DNA from: Staphylococcus cornubiensis | GTDB lineage: Bacteria > Bacillota > Bacilli > Staphylococcales > Staphylococcaceae | Direction of reading: 5' to 3' | NCBI RefSeq assembly: GCF_900183575.1 | Contig: NZ_FXUZ01000004.1 | Location: forward strand, 62,001-126,000 | Length of the DNA stretch: 64,000 bases | Shown here: positions 46,880-54,342 of the stretch, one piece after another | How the letters are laid out: each line of letters starts with the position of its first letter | How positions within the stretch are numbered: the stretch's first letter is position 1 | Position numbers and translations under genes: made by a program | The notes under the pieces: generated by a model | The model's input: only the letters and a program-made list of their open reading frames with translations | Told to the model about the DNA's origin: nothing | Databases searched by the model: none

Positions 46880-47842
46880 ATGAAGAACACAGTTAAGGTC
46901 ATTTTATCTGGAGCAGTCGTCGCATCAAGTTTTGCGACATACGGTAGTGTAGCACAAGCAACCACTCAAGATGTGACAACACAAATTTCACAAAAAGCGA
47001 GTGACATTAATCCGGATAACTACATGGACAGCAACTATCATCTACGTAAAACAATTATGGCATTAGTAGGTGCAGCAGAAAATACTGACAGTAACTACTC
47101 TCACAACTATGAATATATAGAAGATATTGGTGATGGAAGAGGCTATACAGCAGGGGTTATTGGTTTTACAACGGGTACGGATGATATGGTCCATCTTGTA
47201 GCGCATTACAACAAGTTAAATCCAAATAACCCGTTGAAACGATATGAAAGTGCATTAAAAAAACATGCGCAAGAAGGCTCTAAGTCTCATGAAGGGTTAG
47301 ACGGTTTTGAAAAAGCTTGGAAAGAGGCAAATCAAAATGACAGAGATAATTTTGTAAAAGCGCAAAATTACGTTTTGAAAACAGACTATATGGACAAGGC
47401 TGTGAGTGCCGCTAAAGAGGATGGGTTATCACAGTTAGGACAATACATTTATTTTGATGCCATTGTTAAACACGGTCCAGGTGAATTCAAAAAAGGTGGC
47501 TATCTCGAAAAAGATGCTGACGAATGGAGTTTTGATGAATTACGGGAAAAAGCCATTGAAGAAAGTGGCGACAAATCACCAAAACAAGGCGCAGATGAAG
47601 CGGACTTTTTAAATCACTTTTTAGACGGACGCTTCCAGGCAACACAAAAAGAAAATGAAAATAATCATAGTGACGATACGAATGTATTCGACCGCTTGAA
47701 AGTACAACAACAGTTCATTAAAGATCAAAACTTCGACTTAAACTTACCATTAGACTTCAAGATGAACGAAGAATCATTCCATTTAGATGAAGATGCAATT
47801 AATCACTACAATGACCAAGACGTAGATTTTGAGCATGCATAA
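46880..47842 (+). CDS. Secreted chitosanase, glycoside hydrolase family 46
   Basis: 320 residues from ATG 46880 (AGGAGGAG). Signal peptide about 1-27 ending AQA. The mature N-terminus contains ALVGAAEN with the likely acid Glu67, and YIEDIGDGRGYTAG with the likely base Asp85. The 18-residue spacing equals that of characterised GH46 enzymes. The remaining helical domain is of normal length, followed by an extra acidic tail of about 40 residues. GH46 enzymes cleave beta-1,4 glucosamine polymers. There is no wall anchor, so it is released. The GH5 gene begins 22 bases downstream. Confidence 0.88.
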   Translation: MKNTVKVILSGAVVASSFATYGSVAQATTQDVTTQISQKASDINPDNYMDSNYHLRKTIMALVGAAENTDSNYSHNYEYIEDIGDGRGYTAGVIGFTTGTDDMVHLVAHYNKLNPNNPLKRYESALKKHAQEGSKSHEGLDGFEKAWKEANQNDRDNFVKAQNYVLKTDYMDKAVSAAKEDGLSQLGQYIYFDAIVKHGPGEFKKGGYLEKDADEWSFDELREKAIEESGDKSPKQGADEADFLNHFLDGRFQATQKENENNHSDDTNVFDRLKVQQQFIKDQNFDLNLPLDFKMNEESFHLDEDAINHYNDQDVDFEHA

Positions 47843-47864
47843 TGAATGAAGGAAAGGTGATTGG

Positions 47865-49130
47865 ATGAAGAAACGTGTAATCAGTTCGATATTAGCCGCA
47901 ACGACATTGACGACGCTTGCTTTACCAACACATCACGCTAATGCTGAAGAGATGAGTCAGCTTAAAACGGAAGGTAAAGCGATTCAAAAAGATGGGAAAG
48001 CATTTCAACTTAAAGGTGTGAATGCAGGCAATGCGTTTACAACTGAAGGTTATTTAGGTGGTATTACAGGTGACCAGTATAAGGATTTTCCGAAACCTTA
48101 TCAGCATTTATCGTATAAAGCATTGAAAGATAAAATGGACGATGAATTTGGTCCTGATGAAGCGAGAAAGAAATTGAATACCTATGCAGACAATCATTGG
48201 AAAGATGAAGATTTTCAACGCGTAAAAGAGATGGGAATGAATACAATACGTTTGCCGCTGAACTATATTAACATCACCAATTATCAAAAAGGAATGAACC
48301 CTGACGATGTAAAAGTCGAAGCGGATTCATTTGATACAGTGGATAAATTTGTAGAAAAAGCGAAAGCACACGGACTGTACGTTATTCTCGACTTCCACGG
48401 TGTACCACAATCTCAAAATGCAGCGGAACACTCAGCTGATACGAACGGTGGCAACGAAGGCTATGGCGGTTTTTGGGAAGATAATAATGCACAAGGTAAA
48501 GCAAAAGAAATTTTATATCAAATGGCAGATCACTACAAAAATGAAAGTGCGATTGCCGGTTATGACATTTTAAATGAACCTAAAGGCGTAAAACCTAAAA
48601 ATAAAGATGATGGTAAGAGTGATGACCAAGTTCATGCCTTTTATAAAGATGCCATCAAGTCGATTCGTGATACAGGTGACAAACATATTATCTTTTTAGA
48701 AGCGGTGTGGGACCCTCAAAATATGAAAGAGCCTTCTTATTATCATGATTCAGCGGACAGTCTTGTCTATGAATATCATAATTACGCGACCCAATTTGAT
48801 GAAAGTGTCCAAGCATCATTTGATAAAAAGTTAGATAGTATCGAAAACAGTGATTTTGATGTACCAAGTTATTTAGGTGAGTTCAACATTCAATCTATGA
48901 AAGGTGGACCTGGCGCTAAACCGGGTGACCTTGAATACATTATGAATAAAGCGAATCATAATCATTTATCGTGGACATTTTGGAACAATGATGCACAAGG
49001 TGATGGCAATTGGGGTGTCTTCAATTATGACCATATGAATGAAGATCCAAACAGTCCTGACTTTGGTAAAAAAGAGGACGTGCATAAAAATGATGCGATT
49101 TACAACACTCTAAAAAACGCTGCAAAGTAA
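47865..49130 (+). CDS. Secreted glycoside hydrolase family 5 (cellulase-like)
   Basis: 421 residues with a signal peptide (about 1-27, ending ANA). The (beta/alpha)8 features of GH5 are present: NTIRLPLNY, LDFHG, acid/base Glu238 in ILNEP, YEYHNY and nucleophile Glu339 in YLGEFNI, then WTFWNND. The family covers endo-beta-1,4-glucanases, mannanases and some chitosanases. Pairing with a GH46 chitosanase suggests a shared polymer, possibly glucosamine-rich, but specificity cannot be read. No carbohydrate-binding module or sortase motif. Confidence 0.9.
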   Translation: MKKRVISSILAATTLTTLALPTHHANAEEMSQLKTEGKAIQKDGKAFQLKGVNAGNAFTTEGYLGGITGDQYKDFPKPYQHLSYKALKDKMDDEFGPDEARKKLNTYADNHWKDEDFQRVKEMGMNTIRLPLNYINITNYQKGMNPDDVKVEADSFDTVDKFVEKAKAHGLYVILDFHGVPQSQNAAEHSADTNGGNEGYGGFWEDNNAQGKAKEILYQMADHYKNESAIAGYDILNEPKGVKPKNKDDGKSDDQVHAFYKDAIKSIRDTGDKHIIFLEAVWDPQNMKEPSYYHDSADSLVYEYHNYATQFDESVQASFDKKLDSIENSDFDVPSYLGEFNIQSMKGGPGAKPGDLEYIMNKANHNHLSWTFWNNDAQGDGNWGVFNYDHMNEDPNSPDFGKKEDVHKNDAIYNTLKNAAK

Positions 49131-49167
49131 GCAAAGTACATTCCAATTTAATCCGTTAAGCAAAACA

Positions 49168-49208
49168 CAAGGGGCTAGGGCATGAAGTTGTCCAGCCCCT
49201 GATTTGTT
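49168..49208 (+). terminator. Terminator after the GH46-GH5 pair (dispersed palindromic element, copy 2)
   Basis: AGGGGCT (49170-49176) pairs with AGCCCCT (49194-49200), extended inward by GG/CC past one bulge. The loop carries CATGAAGTTGT. It is the same element type as at 46071, 50306 and 52538. Confidence 0.75.
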
Positions 49209-49369
49209 GTAAAAATAAAGGGCGCATACCTCACTTCAAACGTGCAAATGAACAATCATATATAAAGTGAATTCAAAAAAATAGTGGAAAAATAATATAG
49301 AAACTGTTTTGAGAAAGGAAAATAAGCCACACCTAAATATAAAACAATACGTTGATAAACGATAGGGGC

Positions 49370-49397
49370 TTGACTTTAACAAAGAACGGCGTAATAT
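49370..49397 (+). promoter_or_regulatory. Weak candidate promoter of the amidase gene
   Basis: TTGACT (49370-49375), a 16-base spacer and TAATAT (49392-49397), about 70 bases before the amidase ATG. The -35 is good but the -10 only fair. Confidence 0.35.
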
Positions 49398-49466
49398 CTA
49401 TTGTATAAAAGTATTATAGGATTCGTTGTTGTTTAAATAATAAAAAGAGAGAAAGGTGTGGTTAAA

Positions 49467-50297
49467 ATGCTCAAAGGTTTCACTACGATGGCATTGTCTA
49501 CTGTAATGACACTTAGTACATTATGCTTTGCCACAACAAATTACGCACGAACTTTATTTACAACGGCTTTTGCGTCAACAACTGGCGTGCCGACCGCCAT
49601 ACAAAAACCTCTAAATGTACCGAACCATCAAAATCTCGCACTTCAAAGTGAACAGCAACAAGCACACTCATCGTCAGAAGCTTTTCCACCGATTCCTTAC
49701 CCTGATGTCAACCAATACATTATAAAAAATCACATCCCACACTCCCCAGTTGTCAAAGATGCACGTATGGACACACTCCCTAAAATTTCGTATAAATATG
49801 GCACGTATATCGGTGTCGTTATCCATGAAGTCGGTGAAGATTATCGCACGTTACAACAATGGGTCGACCGAATGTATGCCACGTACGATAGAGCTTTTGT
49901 CCACGCATTTGTAGATGCCAATCAAATCCATATCACAGCACCATCTAACTATATCGCTTGGGGTGCAGGTAAACAAGCGAACCCGTACTTCTATCATATT
50001 GAAGTCGTCCGGATGTATAGCTTTGATGACTTTGCAAGATCAGTGAATAACCAAGCATGGCTCGCAGCGTACATGTTGAAACAGCAAAATATTGAACCGA
50101 CATTAGCTGACGATCAAGCAGGGGTAGGATCGATTATTAGTCATTATGCTGTTATGAAATATTGGGGTGGCACAACGCATACAGACCCAATCGCGTATTA
50201 TAATAGATGGAATTACAACATGGACAAATTCTTTGAGTTAGTGAAGTATCATTATGAACAAATGGAAGATGATACGCCAATCACAGATAAAAAATAA
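49467..50297 (+). CDS. Secreted N-acetylmuramoyl-L-alanine amidase (Amidase_2 type)
   Basis: 276 residues from ATG 49467, eight bases after AAAGGTG. A GTG at 49458 touches that site. Signal peptide about 1-37. A Pro/Gln-rich linker (40-85) precedes an amidase-2 domain (about 110-260) with the zinc His in VVIHEVGEDY, VHAFVDANQIH, a YIAWGAG turn and a late SHYAVMKYWGGTTHTDP with another His/Asp. It resembles the amidase part of staphylococcal autolysins but has no SH3 or GW wall-binding repeats. Predicted to cut the stem peptide from peptidoglycan. Confidence 0.85.
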   Translation: MLKGFTTMALSTVMTLSTLCFATTNYARTLFTTAFASTTGVPTAIQKPLNVPNHQNLALQSEQQQAHSSSEAFPPIPYPDVNQYIIKNHIPHSPVVKDARMDTLPKISYKYGTYIGVVIHEVGEDYRTLQQWVDRMYATYDRAFVHAFVDANQIHITAPSNYIAWGAGKQANPYFYHIEVVRMYSFDDFARSVNNQAWLAAYMLKQQNIEPTLADDQAGVGSIISHYAVMKYWGGTTHTDPIAYYNRWNYNMDKFFELVKYHYEQMEDDTPITDKK

Positions 50298-50305
50298 TCC
50301 AGTTA

Positions 50306-50344
50306 AAAAGGGGCTCGGATTCATGAGATGTCCAAGTCCCTTTT
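50306..50344. terminator. Bidirectional terminator (dispersed palindromic element, copy 3)
   Basis: 50306-50319 pairs with 50331-50344 (AAAAGGGGCT.. with ..AGTCCCTTTT, one mismatch and one G-U). It lies between the amidase and the convergent YagU-like gene. The loop holds TCATGAGATG. Confidence 0.88.
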
Positions 50345-50350
50345 CATATT

Positions 50351-50851
50351 TTATTGAGGTTGAGATTCGTGTTTATAAAGATACAATTGTCGTGCCCCAT
50401 CAATCGTCATCATCCAAACGATATGTCCGAACAGTTCAGATAAATGCTCATGGAAAGGTTGATCCCACGGTGCAGGTACTGTGTGCATGAGCGGCATTAA
50501 AATCAAATGGAAGAGTACCCAAATGACAATCCCAAAAACAGCTCCGTATCCCATAGCCACAGCCGCATACTTTCTCACTAACAAGCAGTAAATCACAGCA
50601 ATCACAATTGAAAAACTGAAATGTACGATAAAACTTACCCACGGCAGAGCCATATGTGAAAATGTATACGTTTGGTATGTAAAGTCATGACTGAATCCCA
50701 TTTGTTGTAACAATTCTTGTGGTGGATTCGTCGCGTTTCTTTCTGGTGTACGCGGTGGAAACATCACTTCCCAACCGAGTTTAACGATACCAGATAGTAT
50801 GCCTCCAATAATACCTGTAAAGAGCAACATGCCCCATTGTCGTTGTCTCAA
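50351..50851 (-). CDS. YagU-like membrane protein (DUF1440)
   Basis: 166 residues from a TTG at 50851 that has AAGGAGGT seven bases upstream. A frame from 50884 also begins with TTG and lacks a site. Four hydrophobic segments, with the family pattern GGILSGIVKLGWE and a late LFGHIVWM. Members have been linked to acid resistance in E. coli, but the molecular role is unknown. Single gene, divergent from the GntR regulator. Confidence 0.8.
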   Translation of the reverse strand: MRQRQWGMLLFTGIIGGILSGIVKLGWEVMFPPRTPERNATNPPQELLQQMGFSHDFTYQTYTFSHMALPWVSFIVHFSFSIVIAVIYCLLVRKYAAVAMGYGAVFGIVIWVLFHLILMPLMHTVPAPWDQPFHEHLSELFGHIVWMMTIDGARQLYLYKHESQPQ

Positions 50852-51044
50852 TATCAGGACCTCCTTGTTGTATAAGATATCCAAAGTATAGGGGTATGTG
50901 AAAATTTTATCAATATACTATTTAATTATAGTTTTGAACATTTGATGACGAAACATTAAGCGAATGCTCATTTTTATGGTGATGTGGACCCAATTTGTCT
51001 TAGAGGGAGAAATAAAGCGAGAACATGATGGAGGTGTGGTGCGA

Positions 51045-51788
51045 TTGGTACGAACAAAACCTAAATTTTTAGCTATTTACAATACACTGTTTAACGAAAT
51101 TCAAATCGGAAAATATCCAAAGGGACAAGTGATGCCAAGTGAAAAAGAACTGTGCGAACGGTTTGGTGTCAGTCGTGTGACAGTGCGTCAAGCTATCAAA
51201 ATTTTAGTTGAAGATGGGATGATTAAAAGTATCCGTGGCAAAGGTCATGTCGTTTTACCACAGACAGGTGATGTACAACGGGCGTCGAGTATCGAAGCGT
51301 TTCAACATCCACTCGACCAAATGGCAGTGGCGTGTATGCATCTTGTATTCATGAATTATCGTATAGATCTAGCAAGTGAATACACGAATGCGCTCTTTCC
51401 AACTCATCCGAAAGCACTCGTTGCAATGGAACGTTATTATCAACGCGAAAATCAAAAAGCGACAATAGCCGATGCATTTTGTTTCACCTTTGTGCCGTTT
51501 CATGTCATTGATACATTGAACATTCAACTGAAAGAAGAAGCGGCGATCACCGAATTTGTAGAAAAGACGATTTACGAGCGAGCAGCGCAATCTGATTTAA
51601 AAGTAATGACGACAGAGGTGCCACATTTTAATCACGGTGACATCAGTTTCGATGGAGGCGAGCACTGTTGGCTGCTTGTGGAAACGATTTATGCGAAAGA
51701 TTCAAATCCAGTGATGATGAATAAATGGTATATACCACAAGCACAAGCCAATATTGTGATTTCGAGAATACGGAGAAAAGAGGTATAA
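51045..51788 (+). CDS. GntR-family regulator with UTRA domain
   Basis: About 248 residues. The TTG at 51045, eight bases after GGAGGTG, is preferred. GTG codons at 51036 and 51039 are alternatives, and the frame is open back to 50964. The N-terminal winged helix (about 8-72) has YPKGQVMPSEKELCERFGVSR and TVRQAIKILVEDGMI. The C-terminal ligand domain (90-240) has the UTRA fold pattern. HutC/TreR-type regulators sense sugar phosphates or other metabolites. The target is unknown. The neighbouring glycosidases or the YagU-like gene are candidates. Confidence 0.85.
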   Translation: MVRTKPKFLAIYNTLFNEIQIGKYPKGQVMPSEKELCERFGVSRVTVRQAIKILVEDGMIKSIRGKGHVVLPQTGDVQRASSIEAFQHPLDQMAVACMHLVFMNYRIDLASEYTNALFPTHPKALVAMERYYQRENQKATIADAFCFTFVPFHVIDTLNIQLKEEAAITEFVEKTIYERAAQSDLKVMTTEVPHFNHGDISFDGGEHCWLLVETIYAKDSNPVMMNKWYIPQAQANIVISRIRRKEV

Positions 51789-51973
51789 ATAGAAAGCGTT
51801 ATTAGTTATGGTGTTCATTGATTGAATTTTTGAGTCAATGCAAAGAGTAGGTTATGGAAAATAAAATTTGATTCATGCTATCGGTAAAATGTAAAAACCT
51901 GTGTTATGATAGTAGCAAATTTAAAGTCAGTCATAAACATATTGGTAAAAATACTATCTAAAGGAGAAACATT

Positions 51974-52531
51974 ATGAAAAACATTGTATTTATTTGTGGT
52001 AGCTTGAGGAAAGATTCATACAACCGTATTTATATGGAGAAAATGATGCAACAAGTGCCTGAAAATTGGAATATTAAAGAAGTGTCATTCAAAGATGTGC
52101 CCGTATACAACTTTGACCTTGAAGGCGACCAAGAACCAACAGCTGTGACAGCATTCCGTGATGCGTTGGGTGAAGCAGACGGTATTGTCATCGTGACACC
52201 GGAATATAATAATGGGACACCAGGGCCATTGAAAAATGCAATTGACTGGGCTTCTCGTATTAAAAATAAAGGCGATCGTTCCCCGCTCATTGGCCGTCCG
52301 TTTGCGATTGCAGGTTGCTCTCCAGGCGCAACAGGTTCAGCATTGTCACAAGCACAGTTAAGACAAACTTTAACAGCGATGAATGCGCACATTATGCCAG
52401 GGCCTAAATTGGTTGTTGGCCGTGTACACGAATTAATTACAGACGCAGGGACAATTGAAGACGAACGTACGATTTCTTATATGAAGCGTTTTGTGAATGC
52501 GTTCGACGCGTATATTGATCGTTTAAATTAA
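51974..52531 (+). CDS. NADPH-dependent FMN reductase-like flavoprotein
   Basis: 185 residues with a flavodoxin-like fold: N-terminal ICGSLRKDSYNR binds the FMN phosphate and TPEYNNGTPGPLKNAIDW is the isoalloxazine-binding loop. Members reduce FMN, quinones, azo dyes or chromate with NAD(P)H. A TATGAT -10-like hexamer lies about 65 bases upstream, and AAGGAG precedes the ATG. Monocistronic with a terminator. Confidence 0.9.
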   Translation: MKNIVFICGSLRKDSYNRIYMEKMMQQVPENWNIKEVSFKDVPVYNFDLEGDQEPTAVTAFRDALGEADGIVIVTPEYNNGTPGPLKNAIDWASRIKNKGDRSPLIGRPFAIAGCSPGATGSALSQAQLRQTLTAMNAHIMPGPKLVVGRVHELITDAGTIEDERTISYMKRFVNAFDAYIDRLN

Positions 52532-52537
52532 TTTTAG

Positions 52538-52583
52538 AAGGGGACCGGGACATTAAGTTTTCCCAGTCCCTATCTTCTTTTTA
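52538..52583 (+). terminator. Terminator of the FMN reductase gene (dispersed palindromic element, copy 4)
   Basis: GGGACCGGGA (52541-52550) pairs with TCCCAGTCCC (52561-52570) with one mismatch, followed by TATCTTCTTTTT. The loop holds CATTAAGTTT, close to copy 2. Confidence 0.82.
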
Positions 52584-52718
52584 TGGACATATAGCGATTA
52601 ATAATGATAAAAAAGGCAAAAAATGAGGATGAATGGGACGTCATCATTGGATGTTATGGGATTGTCTCCATTTCATCAACTTGCCCTAAGTGACTGCATT
52701 TGATGTAAGATTGCCCAG

Positions 52719-52905
52719 AAGGCTGAGACTCCCGAGGAAATTAGTGAATATTGCTAGCAGTCACTTCTTTACTCTGATAGTGGCTGCTGTTTATCGCAGT
52801 AGCTGTCTGACTTCTCAATGCTTGTGCTTTTGAGAAGTCGAGTCAGCCTTGCTGGGGCAGTACGACGAAATCTTTGTTTTACATGAGATTTCTCTACTGC
52901 TCCCA
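52719..52905. repeat. Cluster of nested stem-loops (REP-like element or structured RNA)
   Basis: Four helices in 190 bases. An outer AAGGCTGAGACTC (52719-52731) pairs with GAGTCAGCCTT (52840-52850) with a 2-base bulge. AGCAGTCACT/AGTGGCTGCT is at 52756-52765 and 52779-52788. A perfect 10-base GACTTCTCAA hairpin is at 52809-52818 and 52830-52839. A two-step hairpin spans 52853-52905 with TGGGGCAGTA and GAAATCT arms. A partial direct copy of the GGCTGAGAC..CCC..GG start recurs at 52950-52985. Confidence 0.6.
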
Positions 52906-53523
52906 AAATCCGCCAATACCACATCCATGTCATAGTTCAATCAAGCGTTGGCTAGTTGAGACAAGTCCCCTGGGAACGCGAAGCCATAAGGGCAATCAAA
53001 TACCACAAATCATAGGGAGGGTTAGTTAAACTCAATACTGCATCCATAGCATCAAAAATGATTATGTTCTCCCCTTTTTTATTAGATGTAAAACAAGGTT
53101 TTTAAAGCAAATTGTGGGTTGGCAACAAGATTTTTAAAGAGTATTTTTTATCGTATTCTCAGGAAAATATGCCACTAAAAGAGAAAAATGAATTTACTGA
53201 AAATTAACGGTTTAATTACAAAATGATACATTTTTTGCATATTATCAATAAATGCACAACGATTTAGTTAGCGAGCCTTATCAAAATATGCTTCAAACAA
53301 GCGCTATATCAATTTAAAATGAACAGGGTCAACTATTTTGACTATTAAATTTTTAGAGAAAAAAGAAACGTATGAAATGATATGTATAATTTGAAGGGAG
53401 AATCGCGTCATATCAAGGTTTATCACGATTGACTATGGTGGAAATAGTGGGATAAAAAGTATACCACTTTGTTCAACAGTCCAATCTATAACGCACCTTT
53501 ATTTTTAGTAGCAAATTTCTTCA

Positions 53524-53580
53524 ACGCTTGTCCTTATTGAGTTGGTCAGACCAATTCTTTTAAAGGGACAGGCGTTTTTC
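53524..53580 (+). terminator. Orphan terminator with an inner palindrome
   Basis: AACGCTTGTCC pairs with GGACAGGCGTT, followed by TTTTCGTT. The loop contains the palindrome TTGGTCAGACCAA. No gene precedes it within 900 bases. It resembles the terminator of the giant adhesin at 61846, so it may be left from a lost surface-protein gene or end a small RNA. Confidence 0.6.
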
Positions 53581-54106
53581 GTTGTGAACTAGTGAAAAGA
53601 TTTTTCAAATATTTATGACATTAAAGATTTCGGTGATAGAATGACCAAAGTTGTAATAAATGTTTTTCAAATATTAAAGGTTGATTATATTGCAAATAGG
53701 TCAATTTAAATGACCTATAAAAAGAGCAGATTTGAAAATTTGCATTTGAGCAAATTAACAAAAGTATCACTTTTTTAGAGAAAATAATATTTTTTTGTTG
53801 ATTCGGTTTCTTTTCCGTATGAATATGAAAAGATATTAAAATTAATTGAACGATTCCCTCTGTTTGTATTTGCAATTTGTTGAAACGTATATGCGCCGAT
53901 ATTCAAATTGTTTGTTATAAACTTAGTGTATTTATGTTCGTATAAAAAAGGGTTTAAAAGTACCACGATATACTGCACGCGCATATAGTCTCCTATTTAT
54001 GAAAGCTAAGCATGATAAAGTCTATAAATGTTGAGATATTTTTTCGAATTTTATACATATAAATTATTTTTTGTAAATAATGCACCCTTAAAAATAATTT
54101 ATATTG

Positions 54107-54142
54107 TTTATCACTAGGGTTTGAAAAGGATAAAGTGATAAA
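54107..54142. repeat. Inverted repeat upstream of the giant adhesin
   Basis: TTTATCACT (54107-54115) is exactly complementary to AGTGATAAA (54134-54142), 18 bases apart, followed by AGCTTTTTTATG. It may be a terminator or an operator. Confidence 0.5.
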
Positions 54143-54218
54143 AGCTTTTTTATGTTTAAAGTTTTATATTAATATTTGTAAAACCATACATTTTTAAAAA
54201 TACAAACCAAAATAAAAT

Positions 54219-54237
54219 ACTATATTTAAAATATAGT
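54219..54237. promoter_or_regulatory. Perfect AT palindrome upstream of the giant adhesin promoter
   Basis: Nine-base arms (ACTATATTT/AAATATAGT) around one A, centred about 43 bases before the -35 at 54271. The spacing suits a regulator site, but in such AT-rich DNA chance is possible. Confidence 0.4.
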
Positions 54238-54270
54238 AATCTCTGAGTGAAAATTTTTAAAAATCTTTAG

Positions 54271-54299
54271 TTGTACAAAGCAATAGTTTGGTTTATTCT
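54271..54299 (+). promoter_or_regulatory. Candidate promoter of the giant adhesin
   Basis: TTGTAC (54271-54276), a 17-base spacer and TATTCT (54294-54299), 43 bases before the ATG. Confidence 0.45.
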
Positions 54300-54342
54300 T
54301 TAGCTGCAAGTGCATTAAAAAAATTTAGGAGTTGATAATTTC

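Larger units (their letters stand above)
52574..54342. other. Gene-free 1.8 kb stretch before the giant adhesin
   Basis: No frame here looks coding. The open frames seen on the minus strand around 53621-53984 are AT-driven and lack ribosome sites. The first 420 bases hold the stem-loop cluster described separately. 53040-53520 is AT-rich without recognisable content. A terminator lies at 53524-53580 with no gene in front of it, and the last 300 bases hold inverted repeats and the adhesin promoter. Confidence 0.7.

Noticed and set aside
53621-53984. Minus-strand frames of 69-84 codons in the long intergenic stretch
   Set aside because: Lys/Ile/Phe-rich translation of AT-rich DNA, with no ribosome site and no recognisable motif.
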